A stretch of DNA of 62,415 nucleotides from Pseudoalteromonas shioyasakiensis (GTDB lineage Bacteria; Pseudomonadota; Gammaproteobacteria; Enterobacterales; Alteromonadaceae). Positions 1-10,177 of the stretch are shown here, piece after piece. The notes beneath the pieces are model-generated. The model was not told the DNA's origin and did no database searches. It worked only from the letters and a program-made list of their open reading frames with translations. Position 1 is the first letter of the stretch. Each line of letters opens with the position of its first letter. The position numbers and the translations under genes were made by a program. The DNA lies in contig NZ_JAKEVM010000006.1 of the NCBI RefSeq assembly GCF_022398475.1, forward strand, positions 1 through 62,415, read 5' to 3'.

Positions 1-134
1 ATATTAGTAAAGCTGTACGATGAACACGAAACGACGATAACCTGATTTCATTACTTTAGACAGTGTTTTTATTCGCAATTGAGCGAGTAATTTTAGGCGT
101 ATCGATAAACAGATTTAATAGGTAAAAGTAAGCA
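1..134. promoter_or_regulatory. upstream region of argC, possible weak ARG box
   Basis: This is the left edge of the window and the leader of the arginine cluster. In related bacteria argE lies divergently upstream, but no argE coding sequence is visible here. On the minus strand, around 63-77, the sequence carries GAATAAAAA, which matches one half of the ArgR consensus (TGAAT, four A/T, ATTCA); the second half is poor. I list it as a weak operator candidate only. No clear -35/-10 pair stands out. Confidence 0.25.
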
Positions 135-1145
135 ATGAATGTAGTGATTATTGGCGCAAGTGGTTATAGCGGCGCAGAGCTAGCAAGTTTAGTTGCTAAG
201 CACCCAAAACTGACCCTACAAGCATGTTATGTGTCTGAAGGGAGTTTAGATAAAGGTAAATTATTAAGCGATTTATACCCTGAGCACCTTGGATTGTTAG
301 AGTACCCACTACAACCTCTAACTTCTGAAGCGTACAAAGATATCGAAAGCAATGCTGACTATGTATGCCTGTGTACAGATCACAAGGTCAGTGTTGATCT
401 TGCGCCGCAATTTTTAGCCATGGGTAAAAAAGTATTCGACCTATCTGGTGGTTTCCGTTTAGCTGGGAATGAGGATTACCTGACTTATTACGGTTTCGCA
501 CATGAACACCCTGATCTTTTAGAGCAAGCAGCATATGGTTTAGCTGAATGGAATGGCGATGCGATTAGTAAAGCGAACCTTGTAGCTGTAGCGGGTTGTT
601 ACCCTACAGCAGCACTTAATTCTTTAAAACCACTTAAAGAAGCAGGGCTATTAGCTGATCAAGCCATTATTGTTAATGCAGTGTCAGGTGTTACAGGCGC
701 TGGCAGAAAAGCCAGTGTTAACACGCATTTTTGCGAAGTGTCACTTGCTCCTTATGGCTTGTTTAACCACAGACACACACCTGAGATTGAGCAGCACCTT
801 GGTCACCCTGTGCTATTCACGCCACATTTGGGTAACTTCCCCCGTGGAATTTTAGAAACTATTTATGTGCAATTAAAACCAGGCGTAACTGCAGAGCAAG
901 TGAATGCGGCTTATCAAGTATTAGCTAACGAGCCGTTAATTCGTTTACTTGGCAATAAAATTCCAAGCATTAAAGGCGTGGCTAAGCAACCATTTGTTGA
1001 TATTGCATGGCAACAAAAAGGTGAGCAACTCATCGTTATGTCAGCGATTGATAACCTTCTAAAAGGTGCAGCTGGGCAAGCATTACAGTGCATTAATTTA
1101 GCCATGGGTGAACCTCACCATACTGGCTTAGTAGGAGCGCTGTAA
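135..1145 (+). CDS. argC: N-acetyl-gamma-glutamyl-phosphate reductase
   Basis: This cytoplasmic enzyme makes N-acetylglutamate semialdehyde from N-acetylglutamyl phosphate using NADPH, the third step of arginine synthesis. The protein has 336 residues, normal for the family. The N-terminal nucleotide-binding motif GASGYSG is at residues 7-13 and the active-site cysteine is Cys155 in GCYPTAA. A His-rich stretch near residues 213-220 (NHRHTPEIEQH) is also typical. It is the first gene of the argCBFGH run, and its stop codon overlaps the argB start by one base, so the two are probably translationally coupled. Confidence 0.97.
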   Translation: MNVVIIGASGYSGAELASLVAKHPKLTLQACYVSEGSLDKGKLLSDLYPEHLGLLEYPLQPLTSEAYKDIESNADYVCLCTDHKVSVDLAPQFLAMGKKVFDLSGGFRLAGNEDYLTYYGFAHEHPDLLEQAAYGLAEWNGDAISKANLVAVAGCYPTAALNSLKPLKEAGLLADQAIIVNAVSGVTGAGRKASVNTHFCEVSLAPYGLFNHRHTPEIEQHLGHPVLFTPHLGNFPRGILETIYVQLKPGVTAEQVNAAYQVLANEPLIRLLGNKIPSIKGVAKQPFVDIAWQQKGEQLIVMSAIDNLLKGAAGQALQCINLAMGEPHHTGLVGAL

Positions 1146-1906
1146 TGAAAACTTGGATCATTAAAGTCGGTGGTGCTGTGTTAAATAGCGCAGATGCCGC
1201 AAAAGCGCTTTTTGATGTTTTAGCCTCTGAGCAACAAGATAACTTTGTGATTGTTCATGGTGGTGGAGCCTTGGTTGATGCTTGGCTTAAAGACGCCGGA
1301 TTTGTAACTGCAAAACATCAAGGCTTACGTATTAGCCCAAATGAGCAAATGCCATATATTGTTGGTGCTCTTGCCGGTTGTGCCAATAAACAATTGATGA
1401 GCCAAGCAATCAGCGCTGGCCACAAACCTGTGGGTTTAAGCCTTTATGAAGCGGGTGTACTGGTATCTGAAAAACTTAAAGTATTGGCGCAAGTAGGTCA
1501 GTGCTCAGGTAGTTGTGACAGCGTGCTACCTAGCATGCTTGAACAAGGTCGTTTACCCCTAGTGAGCTCTATTGGCTTTGGAGAAGATGGCCAATGGTAC
1601 AACGTCAATGCAGATGAAGCTGCAGCGGCTATCGCTAAAGAGCTTAATGCAGAACTTATTTTTATGACAGACGTAGAAGCTGTGCTTGATGCCAATAAGC
1701 AGCCTCTACATCAACTTGATACGCAGCAAATCGAAACACTTATCCTTGAAGGAGTCATTCAGGGCGGGATGGAGGTCAAAGTAAAGACCAGCCTTCTTGC
1801 TGCCCAACATTTACGACGTGGTGTGTATATCTCAAGCTGGCTGAAGCCAGAGAACTTAGTCGCTTTATTAAAAGGCGAACATGTAGGAACGAAAATTACA
1901 CCATAG
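1145..1906 (+). CDS. argB: acetylglutamate kinase
   Basis: ArgB phosphorylates N-acetylglutamate with ATP, the second step of arginine synthesis and often the controlled one. The 253-aa protein matches the short E. coli type rather than the longer arginine-inhibited hexameric type. The glycine-rich loops KVGGAVL (residues 7-13) and VHGGGALVD (about 37-45) of the amino acid kinase fold are present, as is a C-terminal ADP-binding region with GGMEVKVK. Its start overlaps the end of argC, and argF follows after 7 bp. Confidence 0.96.
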   Translation: MKTWIIKVGGAVLNSADAAKALFDVLASEQQDNFVIVHGGGALVDAWLKDAGFVTAKHQGLRISPNEQMPYIVGALAGCANKQLMSQAISAGHKPVGLSLYEAGVLVSEKLKVLAQVGQCSGSCDSVLPSMLEQGRLPLVSSIGFGEDGQWYNVNADEAAAAIAKELNAELIFMTDVEAVLDANKQPLHQLDTQQIETLILEGVIQGGMEVKVKTSLLAAQHLRRGVYISSWLKPENLVALLKGEHVGTKITP

Positions 1907-1913
1907 GTATTTC

Positions 1914-2834
1914 ATGTTAAAGAATTTCTTAAATGGTCTTGAGTTAGACCAAAAAGGCGCACTTAAATTACTAAACTTAGCGCAAAAAATTAAAGCAAAC
2001 CCAACAGACTTCAGCCAAGCATTAGCGGGCAAATCAGTGGTTACATTGTTTGAAAAGCCAAGTTTACGTACTCGTTTATCATTTGATATTGGTATTAATA
2101 AACTGGGTGGTCACGCAGTTTATTTAGATTCACAAAATGGTGCCATGGGCGCTCGTGAATCGGTTAAAGACTTTGCTCTTAATATCTCAACTTGGGCTGA
2201 TGGCATTGTTGCTCGCGTGAATGCACACAAAACACTAACCACGCTTGCTGAATATTCATCGGTGCCAGTTGTTAATAGCTTATGTGACTTATATCACCCG
2301 TGCCAAGCGCTTGCTGACTTTTTAACGCTGCAAGAAGTGCATGGCGATGTTAGCAAACTAAAGCTTGCTTACTTAGGTGAAGGTAACAACGTTACACACT
2401 CTCTAATGTTATTAGCCGCTACTTTAGGCACTGATTTTGTTGCAGTTTGTCCTAAAGGTAGCTCGCCAGATTCGCAAATTCTTAAGCAAGCAGAGCAAAT
2501 TGCAGCAATGAATGGTGCCTCTGTCATGGTGAGTGACAGAATTGAGGCGGCAGTTGGCGCAAATGCAGTCTATGCTGATACCTGGGTTTCAATGGGTGAT
2601 AAAACACCGCTTGAGCAGGTTAAAGCTAAATATATGCCTTATCAGCTTAACCAAGCCCTACTAGAGAAAACCGGTGCGCAAACTGTACTGCATTGTCAGC
2701 CAGCGCATCGTGAGTTTGAAATTACCTCTGAGGTAATGGATGGCCCAGCATCAAAAATTATTCAACAAGCAGAGAATCGTATGCACGCGCAAAATGCTCT
2801 ACTTGTCACATTATTAAATCCAAATTTTGTTTAA
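1914..2834 (+). CDS. argF: ornithine carbamoyltransferase
   Basis: ArgF joins carbamoyl phosphate and ornithine to give citrulline. The 306-aa protein carries the carbamoyl-phosphate motif as SLRTR (near residue 51), the HPCQ motif (near residue 122) and HCQPAHR near residue 262. The usual forms are STRTR and HCLP; here Thr is Leu and Leu is Gln. The C-terminal AENRMHAQNALL matches the OTC signature. Its place between argB and argG supports the role. The variant motifs leave some room for a different acceptor such as N-acetylornithine, but I think this is unlikely. Confidence 0.92.
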   Translation: MLKNFLNGLELDQKGALKLLNLAQKIKANPTDFSQALAGKSVVTLFEKPSLRTRLSFDIGINKLGGHAVYLDSQNGAMGARESVKDFALNISTWADGIVARVNAHKTLTTLAEYSSVPVVNSLCDLYHPCQALADFLTLQEVHGDVSKLKLAYLGEGNNVTHSLMLLAATLGTDFVAVCPKGSSPDSQILKQAEQIAAMNGASVMVSDRIEAAVGANAVYADTWVSMGDKTPLEQVKAKYMPYQLNQALLEKTGAQTVLHCQPAHREFEITSEVMDGPASKIIQQAENRMHAQNALLVTLLNPNFV

Positions 2835-2843
2835 GGAACACCA

Positions 2844-4046
2844 ATGAGTTCAATTAAAAAAGTCGTACTAGCCTATTCTGGTGGTCTTGATACATCGGCA
2901 ATCGTGCCATGGTTAAAAGAAAACTACGGCTGTGAAGTAATCGCGTTTGTTGCTGATGTTGGCCAAGGTGCAGAAGAGCTTGAAGGCGTTGAAGAAAAAG
3001 CCATTGCTTCAGGTGCATCGGAATGTCATATCGTTGACTTAAAAGACGAAATGGTCAGTGACTATATTTACCCAACTTTAAAAACGGGTTCTATTTACGA
3101 AGGCACTTATTTACTAGGTACGTCTATGGCGCGTCCAATCATTGCTAAAGCGCAGGTTGAAATTGCCCGTAAAGTAGGTGCTGATGCGCTTTCGCATGGT
3201 TGTACTGGTAAAGGTAACGATCAGGTGCGTTTTGAGTCATGTTTCGCAGCCCTTGCACCAGATCTAAAAGTGATTGCACCATGGCGTGAGTGGGACTTAT
3301 CAAGCCGTGAATCATTACTTGATTACTTAGCTGAGCGTAATATCCCGTGTTCTGCATCAGCAACAAAAATTTATAGCCGTGATGCGAATGCTTGGCACAT
3401 TTCTCACGAAGGTGGTGAGCTTGAAGATCCATGGTGCCAACCTAGTGATCAAGTATGGACTTGGACTAACTCGCCAGAGCAAGCACCCAATGAAGCAGAA
3501 TATGTAACATTAAACGTTGTTGAAGGTGAAGTGGTTGCTGTAAATGGTGAATCACTTAAACCATATGACTGCCTAGTTAAATTAAATGACATTGCTGCGC
3601 CGCATGGTGTAGGTCGTGTTGATATCGTAGAAAACCGTTTAGTGGGTATGAAGTCGCGTGGCTGTTATGAAACACCAGGGGGCACTGTGATCATGGCTGC
3701 TCTTCAAGCTATTGACGAGTTAGTGCTAGATAAATCAAGCCGTAAATGGAAAGAAGTACTTGGTGGCGAGTTCTCTCACTTAGTCTATGACGGTCGTTGG
3801 TTTACGCCATTAAAAGACTCGATTCTAGCTGGTGCTGAATCACTGTCTAAGTTAGCAACGGGTGAAGTAGTGCTTAAGCTTTATAAAGGCCAAGTCACTG
3901 CGGTACAGAAAAAATCACCAAATAGCTTATACAGCGAAGACTTTGCAACCTTCGGTGAAGATGATGTATATGACCAATCACATGCAGAAGGATTCATTCG
4001 TTTATTCTCGCTATCTAGCAGAATCTCAGCACTAACGAAAAAGTAA
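2844..4046 (+). CDS. argG: argininosuccinate synthase
   Basis: ArgG condenses citrulline and aspartate at the cost of ATP to AMP and pyrophosphate. The 400-aa protein begins with the PP-loop ATP motif [10 protein letters not shown] (residues 9-18) and has the conserved [13 protein letters not shown] segment near residue 117. Length and motifs fit the family. A Shine-Dalgarno AAGGAA lies just upstream of the ATG, and argF ends 9 bp before. It is followed by a 10-bp hairpin before argH. Confidence 0.97.
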   Translation: MSSIKKVVLAYSGGLDTSAIVPWLKENYGCEVIAFVADVGQGAEELEGVEEKAIASGASECHIVDLKDEMVSDYIYPTLKTGSIYEGTYLLGTSMARPIIAKAQVEIARKVGADALSHGCTGKGNDQVRFESCFAALAPDLKVIAPWREWDLSSRESLLDYLAERNIPCSASATKIYSRDANAWHISHEGGELEDPWCQPSDQVWTWTNSPEQAPNEAEYVTLNVVEGEVVAVNGESLKPYDCLVKLNDIAAPHGVGRVDIVENRLVGMKSRGCYETPGGTVIMAALQAIDELVLDKSSRKWKEVLGGEFSHLVYDGRWFTPLKDSILAGAESLSKLATGEVVLKLYKGQVTAVQKKSPNSLYSEDFATFGEDDVYDQSHAEGFIRLFSLSSRISALTKK

Positions 4047-4053
4047 TTTAATT

Positions 4054-4077
4054 ATTGCCCTGCAATAGCAGGGCAAT
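4054..4077 (+). other. hairpin in the argG-argH intergenic gap
   Basis: A perfect 10-bp stem (ATTGCCCTGC, loop AATA, GCAGGGCAAT) sits 7 bp after the argG stop and 22 bp before the argH ATG. It has no T run, so it is not a classical terminator. A role in mRNA processing or in setting the argG:argH ratio is inference. Confidence 0.6.
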
Positions 4078-4099
4078 AGCCGAATTTGGAGACAGTTCA

Positions 4100-5473
4100 A
4101 TGGCACTATGGGGCGGACGTTTTTCTACGGGTCCAGATGAAGCGTTTAAACAATTCAACGATTCACTTCCTTTTGATTATCAACTTGCAGAGCAAGATAT
4201 TATTGGTTCAGTTGCTTGGGCGGGGGCGTTAAAACAAGTAAACGTTCTAAACCAGCAAGAATACGATGACTTAGTTGCAGCACTTAATAAGCTGTTAGAT
4301 GAGGTTAAAGCGAACCCACAAGCAGTGGCTGTAGCAGGGCATGAAGATATTCATTCTTATGTTGAATCAGCACTGATTGATAAAGTGGGTGACCTTGCTA
4401 AAAAGTTACACACTGGTCGTAGTCGTAATGACCAAGTAGCAACAGATTTCCGATTATGGTGTCGTGATACTGCTGAGCATATTCTTGAAGCAATCGCAGA
4501 GCTTAAAGGTGAGTTTATTGCCTTAGCTGAGCGTGAACTAGGTACTATTTTACCGGGTTACACGCACTTACAGCGCGCACAACCTGTGTTATTTAGTCAT
4601 TGGTGTATGGCCTATGTTGAAATGCTTGAACGTGATGAAAGCCGTTTAAGTGATGCCAAAAACCGTATGAATTATTGCCCACTTGGTAGCGGTGCATTGG
4701 CAGGAACTGCGTACCCGATTGATAGGCAAACTCTTGCCGAAGGGTTAGGTTTTACCGGTGCCACACGCAATAGCCTTGATGCCGTATCTGACCGTGATTT
4801 TGTGGTTGAGCTATTAAGCTGTGCATCGATCTCGATGATCCACTTATCACGCATGGCCGAAGATTTAATTTTCTATAATTCGGGTGAAGCGGGCTTTATT
4901 GAGCTCTCTGATGGGGTAACATCAGGCTCTTCACTAATGCCGCAAAAGAAAAACCCAGACGCACTAGAGTTAATTCGTGGTAAAACTGGCCGCGTTTTTG
5001 GCGCATTCAGTGCCATGATGATGACACTTAAAGCGCTACCACTTGCTTACAATAAAGATATGCAAGAGGACAAAGAGGGCTTATTTGATGCGATGCCAAC
5101 TTGGCTGGCATGTATTCATATGGCGCAAGCGTGTATCAAAGGCATTAAAGTTAATGCAGATAAAACATTAGCAGCTGCAAAAGGAGGTCACTCAAATGCG
5201 ACTGAACTTGCTGACTATTTAGTGGCAAAAGGTATTCCATTTAGAGAAGGTCACCACATTGTTGGTACGCTCGTGCAAATGGCTATTGCACAAGGGAATA
5301 ACTTAGAAGATTTAAGTTTAGAGCAATTTAAGTCAGTGCATAGCATTTTCGAATCAGATGTATATCCTGTATTAGAAATAGATGCCTGTATTAAAGCAAG
5401 ACAAGCGCAGGGTGGTACCTCTCTTGAGCAAGTAACAAGTGCCATCAAATACGCAAAAAAAAACAGCAAATAG
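4100..5473 (+). CDS. argH: argininosuccinate lyase (ArgH part of argH(A))
   Basis: ArgH splits argininosuccinate into arginine and fumarate, the last step of the pathway. I chose the ATG at 4100 because it has a GGAGA ribosome binding site and gives the family-typical start MALWGGRF; an in-frame codon at 4055 lies in the intergenic hairpin. The 457-aa product has the fumarase/lyase signature [12 protein letters not shown], and HTGRSRNDQ. In several marine gammaproteobacteria ArgH continues into a C-terminal GNAT domain (argH(A)). Here the frame closes right after a run of nine A (5455-5463), and the missing domain continues in the -1 frame (5461-5964). Confidence 0.95.
   Translation: MALWGGRFSTGPDEAFKQFNDSLPFDYQLAEQDIIGSVAWAGALKQVNVLNQQEYDDLVAALNKLLDEVKANPQAVAVAGHEDIHSYVESALIDKVGDLAKKLHTGRSRNDQVATDFRLWCRDTAEHILEAIAELKGEFIALAERELGTILPGYTHLQRAQPVLFSHWCMAYVEMLERDESRLSDAKNRMNYCPLGSGALAGTAYPIDRQTLAEGLGFTGATRNSLDAVSDRDFVVELLSCASISMIHLSRMAEDLIFYNSGEAGFIELSDGVTSGSSLMPQKKNPDALELIRGKTGRVFGAFSAMMMTLKALPLAYNKDMQEDKEGLFDAMPTWLACIHMAQACIKGIKVNADKTLAAAKGGHSNATELADYLVAKGIPFREGHHIVGTLVQMAIAQGNNLEDLSLEQFKSVHSIFESDVYPVLEIDACIKARQAQGGTSLEQVTSAIKYAKKNSK
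5455..5464 (+). other. A9 run and A_AAA_AAC slippery heptamer at the end of argH
   Basis: The nine consecutive A (5455-5463) followed by C form, in the argH frame, codons AAA AAA AAC. This contains a canonical X_XXY_YYZ -1 slippery heptamer (5458-5464). A shift to -1 here joins ArgH to the GNAT domain without any intervening stop and gives a protein of about 621 aa. RNA polymerase slippage on A9 would do the same. A real inactivating mutation or a homopolymer sequencing error are the alternatives. Confidence 0.7.
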
Positions 5474-5964
5474 CGGTACGTGACGCAACCTTAAATGATG
5501 TTGAGTCCATCGCTAAGCTTATTCAGCATTGGGCTACGGTAGGTGAAAACCTACCACGCGCTAAGAGCGACATGATTCACTCAATTAATGAGTTTGCTGT
5601 CACAGAAGTTGAAAACCAAGTTGCTGGCTGTGCCTCGCTGTATATTTACGACACTGGCCTTGCTGAAATTCGCTCGCTCGGGGTAGACCCCGAATCACGA
5701 ATTGCCGGGCAGGGGCGTCAACTTGTTGAACATTTGCTAAAAAAAGCCAAAAGCTTGGCGCTTAGTCGGGTAATTGTCCTGACAAGAGTGCCAGAGTTTT
5801 TTGCAAGCCAAGGTTTCAGCTTTTGTAGCAAAGACAGTTTGCCAGAAAAAGTGATCAAAGATTGTGAGCTTTGCCTTCGCAAAGAGAACTGCGATGAAGT
5901 GGCAATGGAATATATTTTAAAGCCAAGTAATAGCGCGGTGATCCCGTGTAAACACGTGGCTTAA
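5461..5964 (+). CDS. argA: ArgA-like N-acetyltransferase domain of argH(A), in the -1 frame
   Basis: This open frame encodes a GNAT acetyltransferase domain of about 166 residues, expected to make N-acetylglutamate from glutamate and acetyl-CoA. It opens with [18 protein letters not shown], the usual first strand and helix of the fold, and carries the acetyl-CoA motif RIAGQGR. No good start codon exists before the ATG at 5572, which lies after the first strand and has a poor ribosome binding site. The domain is therefore most sensibly produced by a -1 frameshift from argH. The reading from 5461 to 5571 is unbroken and domain-like, so the sequence still seems under selection. If the frameshift is a true mutation, this is a broken fusion gene. 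Confidence 0.8.
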   Translation, partial: KQQIAVRDATLNDVESIAKLIQHWATVGENLPRAKSDMIHSINEFAVTEVENQVAGCASLYIYDTGLAEIRSLGVDPESRIAGQGRQLVEHLLKKAKSLALSRVIVLTRVPEFFASQGFSFCSKDSLPEKVIKDCELCLRKENCDEVAMEYILKPSNSAVIPCKHVA

Positions 5965-5980
5965 ATTCCCTGGATGAGAA

Positions 5981-6010
5981 AAACGCACGGTTACCCCTGT
6001 GCGTTTTTTT
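5981..6010 (+). terminator. rho-independent terminator of the arg operon
   Basis: Stem AAACGCAC / GTGCGTTT (5981-5988 and 5999-6006) is followed by a T run. It lies 17 bp after the end of the GNAT frame, which supports argCBFGH(A) being one transcript ending here. Confidence 0.88.
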
Positions 6011-6156
6011 ATGCCTGAAATTTAGATTTGCTGACTTTTATGATCAAAAAGATCAAAATTTATAAAAGTTGGATCGTTAATTGCTTTTATTATCAGCGCG
6101 GTGGCAACGTCGCGATGAAGTATAAAAAAGCGTCAAAAATATGAGAACGCTTAACT

Positions 6157-6180
6157 CAGCTTACAAGCTATTGTAAGCTG
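6157..6180. promoter_or_regulatory. perfect palindrome upstream of the 68-aa gene and membrane paralogs
   Basis: CAGCTTACAA, loop GCTA, TTGTAAGCTG is a 10-bp perfect inverted repeat 36 bp before the start at 6216. It could be an operator for a dimeric regulator or a leader hairpin; it has no T run. The region 6011-6156 is AT-rich and includes GATCAAAAAGATC at about 6042-6054, but I cannot name a promoter with certainty. Confidence 0.5.
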
Positions 6181-6215
6181 TACTGAAAAAACAATTAACT
6201 TAAAGGAATTAACTT

Positions 6216-6422
6216 ATGCAAATTTCAAACAATAGCCAATTGCAAATGCAAGCATACAGCCAAATGCAACAAACAAAGCCTGCTTTGGAACAAACTACTA
6301 GTAATAAAACCCTGCAATCTGATACAGTAACTTTATCAAGTGAAGCGCTGGCTTTATCTGGTGGTGCTGAGATCCAACGCGGTGGTATCATTGTATTAGA
6401 TCCGGATAAACGCCCAAATTAA
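6216..6422 (+). CDS. small hypothetical protein, 68 aa
   Basis: I do not recognise the function. A strong ribosome binding site (AAAGGAA) precedes the ATG. The first half is rich in Gln, Asn, Ser and Met (low complexity, no signal peptide, no membrane segment). The second half is more ordered: DTVTLSSEALALSGGAE followed by a GG pair and a short DPDKRPN tail. It is 18 bp upstream of the first of three membrane paralogs and is probably in the same transcript. No cysteines and no catalytic motif are visible. Confidence 0.7.
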   Translation: MQISNNSQLQMQAYSQMQQTKPALEQTTSNKTLQSDTVTLSSEALALSGGAEIQRGGIIVLDPDKRPN

Positions 6423-6440
6423 TTACACTATGAGTAAAAG

Positions 6441-6971
6441 ATGTATTTAACAGAACATTTTGGTTTATCTCTTCCTGCAATGGTTGTATGGGGATTAATG
6501 ATGGCATTTTTCTTTAATGCCTTTCTCTGGATTGCAAATGCTAAAAGAAATAATGTTCTGTTAATGCTATCGCTCGTGGTTTTTGCATCTTACTTTACAA
6601 GTGATCATTTATTCTCTTGGTTCGATAATTCAAGTGTTTACCTAAGTTGGGCTATCTATGATGTAATTACCTTAGCTGTAATTTTTAGTTGTACCTACTT
6701 CATTAAGGGTGTTAAGTCACCAGCATTTACCTATGTAATTTTTGTACTTTGCTCAAATACGATTCTTCAATTATTGATGTATTATGACTTACATATTACT
6801 GGTAATGTTAACCCTTGGTTTCTATGGGATTTTTACTCTTTCACTGTCTACTTACTCGATTTTACTATGATCATCGCACTCATAGTTGATAGAGATATCT
6901 TGGGTCTAAATACCTTAAAGAATCGTTTTTTACGTACAAGTAAGTCAAAACACCTTCAAAAGCAGTTATAG
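6441..6971 (+). CDS. unknown multi-pass membrane protein, paralog 1 of 3
   Basis: A 176-aa protein with about five hydrophobic segments (roughly residues 12-33, 39-60, 66-87, 91-113 and 122-148) and a short basic tail. It shares with its two downstream neighbours the motif WGLMMAFFFN in the first segment, SYF in the second, W...YD..T..VI in the third, SN and MYYD in the fourth, and WFLWDFYSFTV...D..MI in the fifth, then D(R/K)D(I/F)LGL at the membrane exit. Conserved Asn and Asp lie inside hydrophobic segments. I do not recognise the family, and no transport or enzymatic motif is visible. The ribosome binding site is weak, and the next paralog starts 9 bp after the stop. Confidence 0.8.
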   Translation: MYLTEHFGLSLPAMVVWGLMMAFFFNAFLWIANAKRNNVLLMLSLVVFASYFTSDHLFSWFDNSSVYLSWAIYDVITLAVIFSCTYFIKGVKSPAFTYVIFVLCSNTILQLLMYYDLHITGNVNPWFLWDFYSFTVYLLDFTMIIALIVDRDILGLNTLKNRFLRTSKSKHLQKQL

Positions 6972-6980
6972 AATTTAAAG

Positions 6981-7514
6981 ATGTATATAGATGCTTTTTT
7001 GGGGGACTTATTAGGGGCCTTCATAGAGTGGGGCTTTTTGATGGCCTTCTTATTTAACTTAGCTATTAATATCAATAAAACAGATAGTCGAGTTCTTGTT
7101 ATATCTTTTATTATGATGATTTCATACTTCATCAGTGGCTTCGTTAAGCTTTCTATCTATAGCTATTTGAATTGGTTGTATTTTGACTTATTAACGATTT
7201 TTGTAATCTTGGCTTGGATGTATTTTGCTAAAGTAGTTAACTTTTGTGGAACAACATATATCCTCTTCGGGCTCACTCTCAATTCCATTCTAATGTTATC
7301 GATATACATCGATATTTTTATATACGAAAACAAGTCAGAGTGGTTTCTTTGGACGTTGTACTCATTTGGCGTAAATACTGTAGATGTCTCGATGATTCTC
7401 GTATTACTAGTTAATAAAGATTTTCTATATCTTCACAAAGCATACACAAGAATGTTTGAAAAATTTTCAAACATTAATTCAATGAATGAACGACACTTAC
7501 TTAAAAATAAATAA
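6981..7514 (+). CDS. unknown multi-pass membrane protein, paralog 2 of 3
   Basis: This 177-aa protein is the most divergent of the three. It keeps WGFLMAFLFN, SYF, NWLYFDLLT, N in segment four, YIDI, and WFLWTLYSFGVN...D..MI, followed by NKDFL. It lacks the D of the WD pair in segment five (WT instead). The tail is longer and polar (residues 150-177). Base composition is visibly more AT-rich than the flanking housekeeping genes. Short spacing from paralog 1 suggests co-transcription. Confidence 0.8.
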   Translation: MYIDAFLGDLLGAFIEWGFLMAFLFNLAININKTDSRVLVISFIMMISYFISGFVKLSIYSYLNWLYFDLLTIFVILAWMYFAKVVNFCGTTYILFGLTLNSILMLSIYIDIFIYENKSEWFLWTLYSFGVNTVDVSMILVLLVNKDFLYLHKAYTRMFEKFSNINSMNERHLLKNK

Positions 7515-7556
7515 GGCTGTGTTCTACCTACTTCTCTTCAAATCTAAGGTCTTCAA

Positions 7557-8093
7557 ATGTTAGCTCTCATACAACAAAATTTCGGCTTTTATGTTGCCAC
7601 CTTAGTTATGTGGGGATTTTTAATGGCATTTCTTTTTAATTTAGTGAAAAAGTCTGCGGCAGCAAAAAGTGACACAACACTTATGCTCATGTCCCTTGCG
7701 CTATTTTTATCATATTTACTGGCAGATCCTTTATTGAGCTTAACTCTAGGCTTTGAGATATTCGCGACAAGTGACGGGTATTTAGTTTGGGCTCTATTTG
7801 ATTTTTTAACTGTACTTGTAATTTTCTTCATTAGTAAGAATAGAACCTTGCAAGAAGTACCTGCAAAACTTTATGTGTTCACTGGGTTATCGACAAACAT
7901 GGCAATTTTTTTAGTTATGTATGTAGACATTCAATACTCTGAACCTTACGTGTATTGGTGGTTTTGGGACTTCTATACAGTTACTGTCAACTTAATTGAT
8001 ATCATGATGCTCATCGCACTTTTCAGTAATAAAGACTTTTTAGGGCTTGTGAAGCTTTATAGGCGAATTCGAGGTCAAGCTGAACCAACTTGA
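7557..8093 (+). CDS. unknown multi-pass membrane protein, paralog 3 of 3
   Basis: A 178-aa protein of the same family, with WGFLMAFLFN, SYL, VWALFDFLT, SN, MYVDI, WWFWDFYTVTVN and D..MLIALFSNKDFLGL. The loop between hydrophobic segments two and three is longer than in the other two. An AAGG ribosome binding site lies 7 bp before the ATG. It follows paralog 2 after 42 bp and ends inside a 9-bp hairpin, converging on the Wzi-like gene with only 10 bp between stops. Function is unknown. Confidence 0.8.
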   Translation: MLALIQQNFGFYVATLVMWGFLMAFLFNLVKKSAAAKSDTTLMLMSLALFLSYLLADPLLSLTLGFEIFATSDGYLVWALFDFLTVLVIFFISKNRTLQEVPAKLYVFTGLSTNMAIFLVMYVDIQYSEPYVYWWFWDFYTVTVNLIDIMMLIALFSNKDFLGLVKLYRRIRGQAEPT

Positions 8094-8097
8094 CCTC
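8071..8097. terminator. hairpin over the stop codon of membrane paralog 3
   Basis: A perfect 9-bp stem GAGGTCAAG / CTTGACCTC with a 9-base loop spans the TGA stop of paralog 3 and the gap to the convergent Wzi-like gene. There is no clear T run on the plus strand, so termination is probable but not certain. Confidence 0.45.
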
Positions 8098-8103
8098 AAT
8101 TAG

Positions 8104-9992
<1,889 letters not shown>

Positions 9993-10177
9993 TTAACAGT
10001 GTTTTCTCGACTATGCAGCTTAGAAAATACGCGTATCGGATTAGGAGCATTCACCTATATAAGGTACTAAGCCGATTGAGGTTAATATTTTTCAAGGTAG
10101 TATTTAATTGTCGCGCATTTGTTTATACTGCTCGGCTGGGGACCGTAATAATCATAAAAAAACAGAGTAATTAGGCT

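Noticed and set aside
1..134. Strong ArgR operator
   Set aside because: Only half of one ARG box matches well; kept as a low-confidence note.
1914..2834. argF as N-acetylornithine or N-succinylornithine transcarbamylase because of SLRTR and HCQP
   Set aside because: The rest of the sequence, including HPCQALAD and AENRMHAQ, is of the ordinary OTC type, and I recall SLRTR in other Alteromonadales OTCs. The Leu-to-Gln change is noted in the entry only.
3145..3432. Minus-strand open frame inside argG
   Set aside because: Shadow of a highly conserved gene, no ribosome binding site or recognisable domain.
5572..5964. A free-standing GNAT gene starting at 5572
   Set aside because: Initiation there would remove the first strand and helix of the fold, the ribosome binding site is poor, and the unbroken upstream reading joins argH at the A9 run.
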